From contig NZ_QJSR01000003.1 of the NCBI RefSeq assembly GCF_003217095.1, positions 55,276 to 119,275 on the forward strand: DNA of 64,000 bases, given 5' to 3'. Below, piece after piece: positions 1 to 9,716 of the stretch. The notes under the pieces are model-generated. The model had not been told where the DNA came from and did not search any database. It saw nothing but the letters and a program-made list of their open reading frames with translations. The stretch's first letter is position 1; each line of letters starts with the position of its first letter. Origin of the DNA: Rhizobium sp. PP-CC-3A-592. Lineage in GTDB: Bacteria; Pseudomonadota; Alphaproteobacteria; Rhizobiales; Rhizobiaceae. Both the position numbers and the translations under genes were made by a program.

Positions 1-213
1 CTGTCGATCGAGCCCTCCTTGTTCGGCAAGACCTCCCTCGTCCGCCGCTGGGGACGGATCGGGACGACGGGGCGCGAGAAGATCCATCTGTTCGAGGACG
101 AGGCAGCGGCCGTCACGCTCTTCCTGCAGGTCGCACGGCAGAAGCGACAGCGAGGCTATGGTCCGAGACCCGCCATATCCAGCCAGATGCCTGCCGCGTA
201 TCGTCCGTCATAG
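1..213 (+). CDS. WGR domain-containing protein, C-terminal part (5' end outside window)
   Basis: The frame is open from the first base of the window to the TAG at 211-213, so only about the last 70 residues are present. The residues SLVRRWGRIGTTG, followed by an acidic stretch and a Leu/Lys/Arg-rich helix ending RGYGPRP, match the WGR domain, a small fold named after its Trp-Gly-Arg motif and found alone in many rhizobial proteins of 80-90 residues. The family is thought to bind nucleic acid, but the role of the short bacterial forms is unknown. The true start must lie upstream; the TTG at 19 falls inside the domain and is not a credible start. Confidence 0.75.
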   Translation: MSIEPSLFGKTSLVRRWGRIGTTGREKIHLFEDEAAAVTLFLQVARQKRQRGYGPRPAISSQMPAAYRPS

Positions 214-255
214 TCGATCACGTTCGTTCGCAGTTCCGCAGAGTCTCAGATGGCC

Positions 256-281
256 GGAACAAAAAGCGCTATGTAGGCATT
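256..281 (+). promoter_or_regulatory. Possible EcfG-type general-stress promoter before the LOV kinase
   Basis: GGAAC at 256-260 is followed by 17 bases and CATT at 278-281. The alphaproteobacterial general stress sigma factor (EcfG) recognises GGAAC-N16/17-CGTT. The -35 half is perfect and the -10 half has one mismatch. It lies 47 bases upstream of the kinase ATG. Placing a LOV/HWE-class kinase under general stress control would be sensible, but this is one degenerate site read by eye. Confidence 0.25.
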
Positions 282-327
282 ATGAGTGGCCGTTGTAATT
301 GCCTCTTTTTCGGCGCCTGGAGTACGC

Positions 328-1434
328 ATGAGCCAGAAAGATGATTGGCACCTGACGGAAATTCTCGATTACGAGCATGGCCGGGGCGATCCCTTTGCTG
401 CTGCCGTGCGGGCGACCCGCATGGCGATGGTCATCACGGATCCTGCACAGCCAGACAACCCGATCGTGTTCTGCAACGAAGCGTTCCAGAACCTCACGGG
501 CTATAGTCGCGAAGACATCGTCGGCCGAAACTGCAGGTTTCTGCAGGGTGTCGACACGGATGAAGACAGCATTGCGAAAATCCGGTCGGCCATCAAGGCG
601 GAAGAGAGCATTCACATCGACCTGCTGAATTACCGCAAGGATGGCTCGACGTTCTGGAATGCTCTGTTCCTCAGCCCGGTTCGCGGCGAGAGCGGAGACG
701 TTCAATTCTTCTTCGCGTCACAGCTCGACGTGACGGATCGCGTGATGGCGCACGAGACGATTGCCGCGCAAAAGGCCGCCGTCGATAGAGAGGTCAAGCG
801 CCGCACGGCAGATCTGGAAAAAGCGCTGGAAGCCAAGACCCTGCTGCTTCACGAGGTCGATCACCGGGTCAAGAACAACCTCACCATGATTGGCGCCCTC
901 TTGCGGCTTCAGGTCCGCGCGATCGACGATGCCGATATCCGGGTGAAGCTCGAAACGATGATGGAGCGGATCGACGCGCTCGCGACGGTTCACCGCCGGC
1001 TCTACCAGGCCGACGACGTGACGCGCTTCGACGTTGCGGCCTTCGCCGCGAACCTTGCCTCGGACGTGATCGGCGCCAGCGGGCGCAGCAATATCCGGCT
1101 AAAATGCGATATTGAGCCGATCGAGGTGCACTCTGAGCACGCATCGGCGCTTGGACTGATCCTGAACGAGGTCCTGACCAACGCCATCAAGCACGGCCTG
1201 CGCGAGAACCGCGCGGGATCCGTCTCGATCATCGCGACCCGTGATGGCGAGGAAGCAACGCTTTCGATCGAAGACGACGGGGTCGGGCTGATCATGGACC
1301 CCGCATCCAGTGGTCTTGGTCATGCCCTGATCAAACGCCTATCGCCGCAAAGCGGCACGACTGTCGCGTGGAGCCGTCTGCCGACGGGCACCCGCGTGAC
1401 GTTGCGCATACCGGAAATGGAGCAGACATCATGA
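328..1434 (+). CDS. LOV-domain blue-light sensor histidine kinase
   Basis: This 368-residue soluble protein begins with a LOV-type PAS domain (about residues 30-140) carrying the flavin-binding signature GRNCRFLQG. Cys69 is the residue that forms the photo-adduct with FMN in LOV proteins. A coiled linker (about 140-172) leads to a HisKA_2-type dimerisation domain, where HEVDHRVKNN places the phospho-acceptor at His179, and then an HATPase_c domain with N-box NAIKHG and G-box DDGVGL. It should autophosphorylate in response to blue light and pass phosphate to the response regulator encoded immediately downstream. I chose ATG 328 over the in-frame GTG at 286 because TGGAG sits just upstream and the extra residues have no domain match. 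The architecture resembles the short LOV kinases of rhizobia and Brucella. Confidence 0.88.
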   Translation: MSQKDDWHLTEILDYEHGRGDPFAAAVRATRMAMVITDPAQPDNPIVFCNEAFQNLTGYSREDIVGRNCRFLQGVDTDEDSIAKIRSAIKAEESIHIDLLNYRKDGSTFWNALFLSPVRGESGDVQFFFASQLDVTDRVMAHETIAAQKAAVDREVKRRTADLEKALEAKTLLLHEVDHRVKNNLTMIGALLRLQVRAIDDADIRVKLETMMERIDALATVHRRLYQADDVTRFDVAAFAANLASDVIGASGRSNIRLKCDIEPIEVHSEHASALGLILNEVLTNAIKHGLRENRAGSVSIIATRDGEEATLSIEDDGVGLIMDPASSGLGHALIKRLSPQSGTTVAWSRLPTGTRVTLRIPEMEQTS

Positions 1435-1910
1435 CCCCCTCCCCCCCGGCCTTCAAGGCCCTGCAGGTTCTCATCGTTGAGGACGAACCTCTGCTGGCCA
1501 TGGATGTGGAAATGATGGTCGAAGAAGCCGGGCACAGCGTCGTCGGCGAAGCCGCTTCCCTCTACGAGGTGGAGGCGATGGAAACCGAGCCGGCGCCGGA
1601 TCTCGCATTGGTCGATATGCAGCTTGCCCGGGGCACGAACGGGCTCGACGTATCCAAGCTGATCCAGGACAGGTGGCCCGGCGCTGTGATCGTCTTCGTC
1701 ACCGCAAACCCGAAGAAGATTCCCGAGGACTTTTCCGGCGCCCACGGCGTTATCGCCAAGCCCTTCTCACGCAGCGGTTTCCTGTCGGCGCTGAACTATC
1801 TCGGCGAAGGCATCGCAGACCCGCCCCCGGCATCGAGCCAGCCCTCCAGCTTCGTGGCAGCGCCCGCGGTTCGCGAAAGCTGGTCGGTGCGGTCGCAGAT
1901 TGATCGATAG
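1431..1910 (+). CDS. Single-domain response regulator, partner of the LOV kinase
   Basis: This 159-residue CheY-like receiver has the acidic pair in IVEDEPLLA, the phospho-acceptor Asp in LALVDMQLA (about residue 61), the Thr of VTANP and the Lys of IAKPF. No DNA-binding or enzymatic output domain follows; the last 35 residues are Pro/Ser/Ala-rich and probably disordered. Its ATG overlaps the kinase stop codon (ATGA, 1431-1434), which implies translational coupling and a cognate pair. Output is therefore probably by protein-protein contact or phosphorelay, as in other rhizobial receivers paired with HisKA_2/HWE kinases. Confidence 0.85.
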   Translation: MTPSPPAFKALQVLIVEDEPLLAMDVEMMVEEAGHSVVGEAASLYEVEAMETEPAPDLALVDMQLARGTNGLDVSKLIQDRWPGAVIVFVTANPKKIPEDFSGAHGVIAKPFSRSGFLSALNYLGEGIADPPPASSQPSSFVAAPAVRESWSVRSQIDR

Positions 1911-2134
1911 GTGATGGGTCAGGCTTGGTGGGTCGAGGCGACGTTGTTGCTCTGTATCCCAAATGAATCTTCAGCGATTTTGTAAAAGCATATTGGACGC
2001 AATCGCAGAAGTTCAAATCAGCAACATGTATGACCGCATTTTCATAACATGCAGTAGCAACCAGCTGACCGTTCCCGATCTCGGCCGTTAGTGTTTTTTC
2101 CCTCAACATGGACCGCCGCAGCAGGGGCGATGCC

Positions 2135-4360
2135 TTACTCCGTCTGCTGAAGCTGTGTCAGCAAAGCCGTCATCTTCACAACGAGGCCGGTTGGTGCGTA
2201 GTCGACATCGACGCCACCGGCGCCGGCCAGACCCATGCGCAGAAGCTTCGTGCCGAAACCCTTGCGCTCCGGCGGCGTGACATTCGGACCATTGGTTTCC
2301 TGCCACGTCATGTGCAGCGCACGCTCAGCGCCCTTCCCGTCGATGAACCAGTCGATCGCAACGCGACCGTGCTCGTTTGACAGGGCGCCGTACTTCACCG
2401 CGTTGGTGCCAAGCTCGTGCAGCAACAAAGCAAGCGACAGGGCGCCCTTCGGGCCGACGATCGTCCGGGGGCCGCGCAGATCGACGCGATCCGCAGGTGC
2501 CAGGCTCTCAAGCGTTGTCGCCATGATCGCCTGGATCGGTGCGGAATCGTGATTGTCGTGCAGGAGGACGTCGTGGGCCCGACTGAGCGCATGAAGACGC
2601 TTCTCGAAGGTCCGCACATGCGCCTGCTCGGTCACCGGACGCAGCGTCTGCGTGGCGATGGCCTGGACCATCGCCAGCATATTCTTCAGCCGGTGCGCCA
2701 TTTCCCGGTTGATGAGTTCCTTTTCCGCCTCGACCATCTTGCGGTCCGAGATGTCGGTGACCGCGACGACCGCGCCCGAGAGATCTCCGGAGAGGTCCTT
2801 GATCGCCTCGCCCACGATCGAGATCCAGGTCTTGCTGCCATCCGGCCGGTGATAGAGCACCTCCACCGTTGCGCTGTCGCATTCGCGGGCCATGATACGG
2901 GCTAAAGGATAGTGCTGCGGATCGAAAGGCGCGCCATCGTGATGGGTCGCGACGAAGATATCATATTCATCCACCGACTGCGCGGCCGTTGCGTCACGAC
3001 CCAGCAACTGCTGAGACCGCTCGTTCTGGAGGATGATCCGCCCCGTCGGCGCTTCCGCGAGAAGCACGCCGACCGGCATGGTGTCGATGATGGTCGAGAG
3101 TTGCCGCTGCTGGTCGCGCAGTTCCGCTTCCAGCTTCAGACGCGCGGTAACCTCCACGAAGAGAACGACGAAACGCTCCGCGTCGAGCGGCTGGGCATGG
3201 CCTTCGTACCAGCGGCCTGTCGTCCCGACCTCCCGCACGAAGACGAGCGGTTCGTTGGAGCTGACGACACTTGCGAATGCGGGGATCCACGCGTCTTCGC
3301 TGCCGCCGAAAACCTCGTGAACCGTTCGGCCGACGGCGGAGGAAGGGGCAATGCCGACCAGCTCTCCCCAAGCCCGGTTGACCTCAATGTAACGCCAGTC
3401 GATCACCTGACCGTCCGCATCGCGGATGAGCTCTCCTAGAATGAAACCTTCCTCGAGTTGCTCGAACAGGCCACGCCAGTGCGCCTCGCTCTTTTGCAGG
3501 CGCTCCTCGGCCAGCTTGCGCGCCGTCACGTCGGAGAAGACGGACGCGATGCGATCCGCGCCGATCCGGCGAATACGGTTCTCGAACCACTTTCCGCCGA
3601 TTTCCTTTGCCTGGTTCAAATGCACGATCGGCTCGCCGCGATCGAAGACCGACCGATAAGCGGGCATCATGTCACCGAGCACGCCGGGGGCGACCTGCGA
3701 CAAGGTGGCGCCCAGCACTGTCTCGGATATCATGCCCGTCAAACGCTGGAACGCCGGATTGACGTCTTCGAAGCGGATATCGACGATATCACCCGTCGCA
3801 TCGCGCACGGCGCTCGCAACATAATAGCCTTCCTGCATGTCATGGAAGAGCGAACGATACATGAGTTCGGAGACACCGACCTCGATCTGCTTCTCGACGA
3901 CCTTCGCCAGCGTTTCCAGCGCAAGCCGATCGCGCGTCATCCAAATTCGAGGCTTCGTATCGATGGCGGCAAGCGCCCCGATGAGTTGCCCGTCCGGCAG
4001 GCGAATGGGAACGCCGAGATAGGCGACGACGCCGATATCGTCGATAGCCATGTTGTCGCGCACCAAGTCGTGCAGGCGCGCATCCTCGATCGCCAGGACG
4101 TCGTCCGTGGCCACGACATGCTGGCAGAACGAATGGGTAATGGGGGTTTCGCCGCGTGCGGCCCACGGTTCCGGCAGGCCGCAATGACCGGCAAAAACCT
4201 GCCGGTTCTCATCCACGATGGAGATGATCGCCACGGGGACGTCGAGGGCCGCGCGAACATGCTCCGTCAGGTGCCCGAACTGTTCGTTTCCGGCCTTGTC
4301 GAGAAGTCCACTGCGACGGATCGCGGCGATGCGCTGGGCGGCGAGTTCTTCGGCGTTCAT
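2135..4360 (-). CDS. GAF-PAS-PAS-PAS HWE-family sensor histidine kinase
   Basis: This 741-residue soluble kinase starts with a GAF domain (about 23-165), followed by three PAS domains (about 170-285, 293-410, 420-540). The kinase core is of HWE type: the phospho-acceptor is His556 in MAHRLKNMLAMVQ, an N-box reads LLHELGTNAVKYGAL, and a W-x-E motif occurs in HMTWQETNGP. No membrane segment is present, so it senses cytoplasmic signals. The start is placed at ATG 4360, where the GAF helix begins (MNAEELAAQR) and AAGGTCAGG precedes it; the frame stays open further upstream but the extra 83 codons look non-coding. It has no adjacent receiver gene on its strand. Convergent with the LOV module, it could share that regulator, but nothing in the sequence proves this. 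Confidence 0.85.
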   Translation of the reverse strand: MNAEELAAQRIAAIRRSGLLDKAGNEQFGHLTEHVRAALDVPVAIISIVDENRQVFAGHCGLPEPWAARGETPITHSFCQHVVATDDVLAIEDARLHDLVRDNMAIDDIGVVAYLGVPIRLPDGQLIGALAAIDTKPRIWMTRDRLALETLAKVVEKQIEVGVSELMYRSLFHDMQEGYYVASAVRDATGDIVDIRFEDVNPAFQRLTGMISETVLGATLSQVAPGVLGDMMPAYRSVFDRGEPIVHLNQAKEIGGKWFENRIRRIGADRIASVFSDVTARKLAEERLQKSEAHWRGLFEQLEEGFILGELIRDADGQVIDWRYIEVNRAWGELVGIAPSSAVGRTVHEVFGGSEDAWIPAFASVVSSNEPLVFVREVGTTGRWYEGHAQPLDAERFVVLFVEVTARLKLEAELRDQQRQLSTIIDTMPVGVLLAEAPTGRIILQNERSQQLLGRDATAAQSVDEYDIFVATHHDGAPFDPQHYPLARIMARECDSATVEVLYHRPDGSKTWISIVGEAIKDLSGDLSGAVVAVTDISDRKMVEAEKELINREMAHRLKNMLAMVQAIATQTLRPVTEQAHVRTFEKRLHALSRAHDVLLHDNHDSAPIQAIMATTLESLAPADRVDLRGPRTIVGPKGALSLALLLHELGTNAVKYGALSNEHGRVAIDWFIDGKGAERALHMTWQETNGPNVTPPERKGFGTKLLRMGLAGAGGVDVDYAPTGLVVKMTALLTQLQQTE

Positions 4361-4633
4361 CCTGACCTTGTCGACCTTGATACGGCCGATCTTCCCGGAC
4401 CCGCGCCAGAGGGACAATCCGGTGGCTGCGATGTTCGGCTCACACATACGACCGAACGCCGGTATTTCAAGCAGAGTCCGACGGAAACAAGCTCGTTGCC
4501 GTATCGATGACAGAAATGCGGTCAGAAAATTGGCCCGTGTGCCCGGCGCGGCACACATAGGGGGCCATCCACCGCCTAGCTCGACCGCCGATGGTCCGGC
4601 TCCGCGCACGGAGCTGGTTTCCGTGTGCGATGA

Positions 4634-6226
4634 TCAGAATTTCAGGATCTGCCCGGCAGCCGAGAGCTTCTTACGCAGATCGTTGACATTGACCTTGTTC
4701 ACATTGCCCGACGGCGCCAACGCCGCTGCAGCCCCGGCCGCCTGTCCCAGCACCATGAACGTCGGCTCGACGCGTACGGAGGTGAAGGCTGCGTGGCTCG
4801 AGGAAATGGCGACGGGAACGATGAGGTTGGTGACCTGCGCCGCCTTCGGCAGCATGGCGCGATAGGGAATCTCGTAGGGACCTACGCCGATACCGTCTCG
4901 GGATTCATCGGCGATGTAACCATTCAGGACCGTTCGGATCATACCGTGCTCGTCCATTGGATAGAAGCCGAGACCGATCGTGTCTTTGTACGCCGTCTTC
5001 TTGACGAGATCGTTTTGCGTCAGAACGAACTGACCTACAAGACGCCGTGCTTGACGGACGTACATCTGACGGGGAAAGCCACCATTATCGACAAATTCGT
5101 CAGCGCAGTAGCCGAACCTGGACGTGTAGTCTCGCACATATTGCGGTACACGCGGGTCTGTTTGTCCAAACCATAATAACCCCTCAATGTGGTTGCGCAC
5201 CATATTGCGGATTTCATTACGTTTGGCTTCGTTGCCGGTCGTATAGTCGTACCCGATATGCCAGACATTGGTGGAAAAGAAGGGTGTCGAATTGACATCC
5301 TGCTTCCCGCGGACCGTATTGCCGTAGCCTAGGAAATACGCCTGGTCGATGCTGATCCCCGCAGGCTTGTGCGCGGCAAGGAAGCGGGCTGTCGTCTCGT
5401 ATCGCAGCGGATCGTAATTTGCAGGCTTTGAGAACGGAATACGATTGTTCGCGTTATTCGTCACGCAGAGCCGGTAGTTGAATGCCATCATGCTGGTATC
5501 GGCTGATCCCAAAGGCTTCTGACCGACTCCAATAACGCCTGGCAGCAGCCCGCTGTTGCGATCCCCGGGAATGACATACGGGTCGACCAGAATGGATTTT
5601 CGGCTGACATATGGCCGGGCAAGCTTCTGTACGCCAGCAGCCGTTTCTCCATACTTCAAGCGGCTTTCCCGTCCAGCAATGGTACCAACGAAAGCCTTGA
5701 ACATCAGGTCGCCTTCGTAGCTGGCGTCGATGAACACGGCTCCGCAATAGGTCTTGCCGGAGACCATTGCAATCTCGGTGATAGCCTTGTTGACCTTGGT
5801 CGTCTTCAGCACGCGCTGCTGAAACTCGACCCTGACCTTCGCCGTGGCGAGCATGTCATTAAACGTGGATTCCGCCCATTTGGACTCGAAATAGATGCGG
5901 ATGGGGTCCGGTGTGCCGTAATAGGCTTTCGCCTTGGCCAGAAACTCGGCGGTGATGCCGCCATAGACGTTCTTGCGCGGCGATGCGTCGGTCTTGGTCA
6001 GGCCGTTGGACATCATGCCGCCGATATGGGCTGTCGGCTCGAGCAGGATGACGGATTTCTTCAGGCGCGAGGCCTGTATCGCCGCGGTGATGCCCCCCGG
6101 CGTTCCCCCGTAAACAACGACATCGGCACGCTGGCACACTGCGGCCGCAGCCTGTGCGCTTCCGAACATCAGAAAAAGCCCCAGAACGAAACAGGCGCGC
6201 TTTATCTGTACTGCTAAATCCATCAT
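4634..6226 (-). CDS. Secreted or periplasmic FAD-dependent oxidoreductase (FAD_oxidored family)
   Basis: The 530-residue product begins with a Sec signal peptide (Lys-Arg, then a Leu/Phe-rich core, cleavage after a run of AQA/AAA near residue 29). A dinucleotide-binding motif follows, VVVYGGTPGGITAAIQA, with an acidic strand end in VILLEP. The GIGGMMSNGLTKTD-like segment and conserved YEGDLM, RFGYCADEF and GQAAGAAAAL blocks are typical of the FAD-dependent oxidoreductases often annotated xanthan-lyase-like; substrates are mostly unknown. The start is a double ATG, and a GAGGG lies about ten bases upstream. It is the last gene of a minus-strand group with a hydratase-like gene and udh, separated from its neighbour by 103 bases. 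A role in periplasmic sugar or uronate oxidation is possible but unproven. Confidence 0.7.
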   Translation of the reverse strand: MMDLAVQIKRACFVLGLFLMFGSAQAAAAVCQRADVVVYGGTPGGITAAIQASRLKKSVILLEPTAHIGGMMSNGLTKTDASPRKNVYGGITAEFLAKAKAYYGTPDPIRIYFESKWAESTFNDMLATAKVRVEFQQRVLKTTKVNKAITEIAMVSGKTYCGAVFIDASYEGDLMFKAFVGTIAGRESRLKYGETAAGVQKLARPYVSRKSILVDPYVIPGDRNSGLLPGVIGVGQKPLGSADTSMMAFNYRLCVTNNANNRIPFSKPANYDPLRYETTARFLAAHKPAGISIDQAYFLGYGNTVRGKQDVNSTPFFSTNVWHIGYDYTTGNEAKRNEIRNMVRNHIEGLLWFGQTDPRVPQYVRDYTSRFGYCADEFVDNGGFPRQMYVRQARRLVGQFVLTQNDLVKKTAYKDTIGLGFYPMDEHGMIRTVLNGYIADESRDGIGVGPYEIPYRAMLPKAAQVTNLIVPVAISSSHAAFTSVRVEPTFMVLGQAAGAAAALAPSGNVNKVNVNDLRKKLSAAGQILKF

Positions 6227-6329
6227 ATCTCAACAACCCTCGCCTTATGGAAAGGGGTATCGAATATTCGCAGAAAAAACAACTGCTGGAAGAGTGCGTT
6301 GATGTCGGATTCGTCAGATTCCGGAAGAC

Positions 6330-7052
6330 CTATTCGCCGATATCGATGCTCCACGTTGTCTGCCCGAGTGAGATGGAAACGGTCGCCGGGAATGGAAGGG
6401 TAAGGCCTCCGCAGAGGGAGCCCGTGGTGACGACCATGCCCTGCAGCAATGTATCGGCGGCGCGCCCAGCCTCATTGGCATAGGCGACGAGGGCTGCCAG
6501 AGGATCCTTGTCCGGGTGCGCACCCGGGGCGTCGAAGAGAAGTTGGTCGCCTGCGGTGACGCGAAGGTTGTCCGCCCGGCCTTCATCGAGAACATCGGCG
6601 TCGAGCGACGGCCCGAGACGGTAGCCTGCGTTGCTCATGAGGTCTGCAACCAGAAGTGCCGTGCGTCCCTGAGGGCCGCCGGCATAGCGACTGCGAACCA
6701 ACTCGATCCCGATATGGACGGCAGCGATGGTGTCCCCGATCTCCTGCCGGCCATAGGGCTCGGCGCGGACAGGGAGATCTCGACCGAGAACGAGCGCGAT
6801 TTCGACCTCCAGCTTCAGCCCGGGCTGATACGGAAAGCTTGCCGCCTCGGTTACGGACAGCAACGGCGCGCTCAGCACACCGTCGCTTCGCAGGGAAAGC
6901 TTGTACCCCTTGGGGTCGATGCTCAGTCGACCCAGTATTGCGGACTGGATCACATAGGCCTCAGCCAGATCCGGTTGCGGCACGGCGTCGATGTCGACGC
7001 TTCCGCTGTTTCGAATGGCCTCTGCCAGGATATCCGCCAAATCCATGCTCAT
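6330..7052 (-). CDS. Fumarylacetoacetate hydrolase-fold protein, 2-keto-4-pentenoate hydratase-like
   Basis: This 240-residue protein has the FAH-superfamily organisation seen in MhpD-type hydratases and decarboxylases: an N-terminal helical cap (AYVIQSAILGRL), a metal-binding acidic pair in LKLEVEIALVLGRDLP, a helix AAVHIGIELVRSR, and a late glycine-rich turn (VTTGSLCGGLTLP). Such enzymes act on short 2-keto acids with a Mg2+ ion. It sits 30 bases downstream of udh and is probably cotranscribed. That places it in the uronate pathway, perhaps handling a keto-acid or lactone side product, but it is not one of the four established enzymes of this route. The start may be ATG 7052 or a nearby downstream ATG. 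Confidence 0.7.
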   Translation of the reverse strand: MSMDLADILAEAIRNSGSVDIDAVPQPDLAEAYVIQSAILGRLSIDPKGYKLSLRSDGVLSAPLLSVTEAASFPYQPGLKLEVEIALVLGRDLPVRAEPYGRQEIGDTIAAVHIGIELVRSRYAGGPQGRTALLVADLMSNAGYRLGPSLDADVLDEGRADNLRVTAGDQLLFDAPGAHPDKDPLAALVAYANEAGRAADTLLQGMVVTTGSLCGGLTLPFPATVSISLGQTTWSIDIGE

Positions 7053-7082
7053 GTCTCTCTCGCTTGCCCGCGTCCGACCGAC

Positions 7083-7880
7083 CTATCGGTCCCTGTGGAT
7101 CGGCTCTGCCACGAAAGGCCCGCCCTGGTAAAGCGAAGCAGGATCGTCTTTCGGCGGCGTGGGTATGGCGGCGTCGAGTTCGGCCCGGAATATCTCCGCA
7201 TTATCCTTCGGGCGCCATCCGAGATAGGCGGCCGCGCTGTTGTCCCACCACGAGCAATCATTGTCCGAGACGCCCCAGATGATCGGGCAGCCGAGCAAGG
7301 GCGCATGAAAGACCCGCCCGATCAGCGCTTCGAAATCGTCGAATGACATCCAGGTTGCGAGCATGCGGTGGTTCCGTGGCTTTTCGAAGCAGCTGCCGAT
7401 GCGGACCAGTGCCGTCTCCTGCCCGAACTTCTCGTAGTACATCCGCGCCAGCGCTTCGCCGAAGCATTTTGAGACGCCATAGAGACCATCAGGACGCATC
7501 GGCGACGTCGTGTCGATGTGCTCGTCCTGCCGGTAGAAGCCGATCGTGTGGTTGGAGCTCGCAAAGAGAATGCGCGGCTGGCCGTGTGCCTGCGCCGCCT
7601 CGTATAGATTGTAGAGGCCGGCGATGTTGGCGTTGAGGATTTTTGAGAACGTGTCCTCGACCGAGATGCCGCCAAGGTGCAGAATGCCATCGCACCCGTC
7701 GACAAGCGCCATCACGGCGTCGGCATCGCCGAGGTCGCACGGCATCAGCTCTTCGTTCGGCGCGGCGTCCCCAAGGTCGGCGATGTCGGACAGTCTGACG
7801 ATGTCGGCCATCTTGCCCAGTCGCTCGCGCATCGCGCGGCCCAGCCCGCCCGCAGCGCCCGTTACCAGCAGTCGTTTCAA
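7083..7880 (-). CDS. udh: Uronate dehydrogenase
   Basis: The product oxidises D-galacturonate or D-glucuronate with NAD+ to the aldaro-lactone, the first step of the oxidative uronate route. It is 265 residues long, the same as the Agrobacterium enzyme, which it closely resembles. The Rossmann motif is VTGAAGGLGRAM at the N terminus. ILHLGGISVE and FASSNHTIGFY follow, and the catalytic YGVSK places Tyr at about residue 134 and Lys at 138. The C-terminal WWDNS and LGWRPKDNAE blocks are shared with known uronate dehydrogenases. Its SD (GGAGGAATGAC) lies just before the ATG. The gene is divergent from the GntR regulator, and the lactone-processing genes follow on the other strand. Confidence 0.93.
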   Translation of the reverse strand: MKRLLVTGAAGGLGRAMRERLGKMADIVRLSDIADLGDAAPNEELMPCDLGDADAVMALVDGCDGILHLGGISVEDTFSKILNANIAGLYNLYEAAQAHGQPRILFASSNHTIGFYRQDEHIDTTSPMRPDGLYGVSKCFGEALARMYYEKFGQETALVRIGSCFEKPRNHRMLATWMSFDDFEALIGRVFHAPLLGCPIIWGVSDNDCSWWDNSAAAYLGWRPKDNAEIFRAELDAAIPTPPKDDPASLYQGGPFVAEPIHRDR

Positions 7881-7906
7881 CTGTCATTCCTCCTGTGTTG
7901 TCAAAC

Positions 7907-7917
7907 TTATCATACAG
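7907..7917 (-). promoter_or_regulatory. Candidate GntR operator upstream of udh
   Basis: On the minus strand this reads CTGTATGATAA. A near-identical CTGTATGACAG occurs at 8732-8742, before kdgD. FadR-subfamily GntR proteins bind short sites of the type T-x-G-T-(A/T)-x-x-A-C-x-A. Having the same word before both transcription units flanking the regulator suggests it marks that regulator's binding sites. Confidence 0.4.
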
Positions 7918-8004
7918 GCTGCTGGAATCGCGTCAACAGATCGGCTATATCAGTGGCAGCGGATGCACGTATACTACATCGAATATCAGTCGGAGACGCG
8001 AAGA

Positions 8005-8739
8005 ATGAACAAGGCCCGCGCCACGGGAGGCACCCTGACGGCAAGGCTCGGAGAAAGCCTGCGCACAGCCATCGTGGACGGTCGCTTTCCCCCCGGCACC
8101 AAGCTTCCAAGCGAGGCGCAGCTGGGCAAATCGCATGGCGTCAGCCGCACGGTGGTGCGCGAGGCGATCGCCAGTCTGCGCGCCGACCGGCTGGTCGATA
8201 CGCGCCAGGGCGCCGGCGTCTTCGTGCTGGAGCCACCGCAGCCCATGGTGCCGGCGGCCCTTTCGCTACAGACGATCGACCCGGCTCGCGTCTCCTCCAT
8301 GATCGAGGTTCTTGAGCTTCGGACGGCCGTCGAGGTCGAATCCGCCGGCCTTGCAGCCCTTCGGCGCTCTCCGCTGCAGGAAGAAGTGATTCTGGAGCGG
8401 CACTATGCCGTTCGCGCATGCCTTGAAGCCGGCGTATCGAGTTCGGAGGCGGACTTTGCGCTTCACCTCGCCATTGCAGAGGCGACGAACAATCCGCGTT
8501 TCCGCGATTTCCTCTCCATGATCGGCTCCAACGTCATTCCGCGGGCGGCCTTGCGCACCGGTGACGAGGAGACCGACCAGACGGCCTATCTCAAGCTGAT
8601 CGACGAAGAGCATCGCGCCATCGTGTTCGCCATCTCGAACGGCGACGACGACGGCGCGCGCGAGGCCATGCGCCGCCACCTGCGCGGCAGCCAGACACGC
8701 TATCGTTCGCTCCTGCGCGAGAACAGAAAAGCTGTATGA
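8005..8739 (+). CDS. GntR-family (FadR subfamily, FCD domain) transcriptional regulator of uronate/aldarate genes
   Basis: The 244-residue protein has an N-terminal winged helix (about 10-75: LPSEAQLGKSHGVSRTVVREAIASLRADRLVDTRQGAGVFV) and an all-helical FCD ligand domain with the metal-binding pattern built from Asp/His residues (EADFALHLAIAEATNNPRF, and later DEEHRAIVFAI). FCD repressors of this group commonly sense hexuronates, aldarates or their lactones. I placed the start at ATG 8005 because the domain begins directly after it; the frame is open upstream without protein-like content. It lies between udh (divergent) and the kdgD operon (70 bases downstream, same strand), so it very probably controls both. 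Confidence 0.85.
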   Translation: MNKARATGGTLTARLGESLRTAIVDGRFPPGTKLPSEAQLGKSHGVSRTVVREAIASLRADRLVDTRQGAGVFVLEPPQPMVPAALSLQTIDPARVSSMIEVLELRTAVEVESAGLAALRRSPLQEEVILERHYAVRACLEAGVSSSEADFALHLAIAEATNNPRFRDFLSMIGSNVIPRAALRTGDEETDQTAYLKLIDEEHRAIVFAISNGDDDGAREAMRRHLRGSQTRYRSLLRENRKAV

Positions 8740-8742
8740 CAG
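8732..8742 (+). promoter_or_regulatory. Candidate GntR operator upstream of kdgD
   Basis: CTGTATGACAG spans the regulator's stop codon and ends just before the putative -35 hexamer of the kdgD promoter. It differs by two bases from the site upstream of udh (7907-7917). A repressor bound here would block the promoter at 8747-8775. Confidence 0.42.
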
Positions 8743-8746
8743 GTGA

Positions 8747-9715
<969 letters not shown>

Positions 9716-9716
9716 G

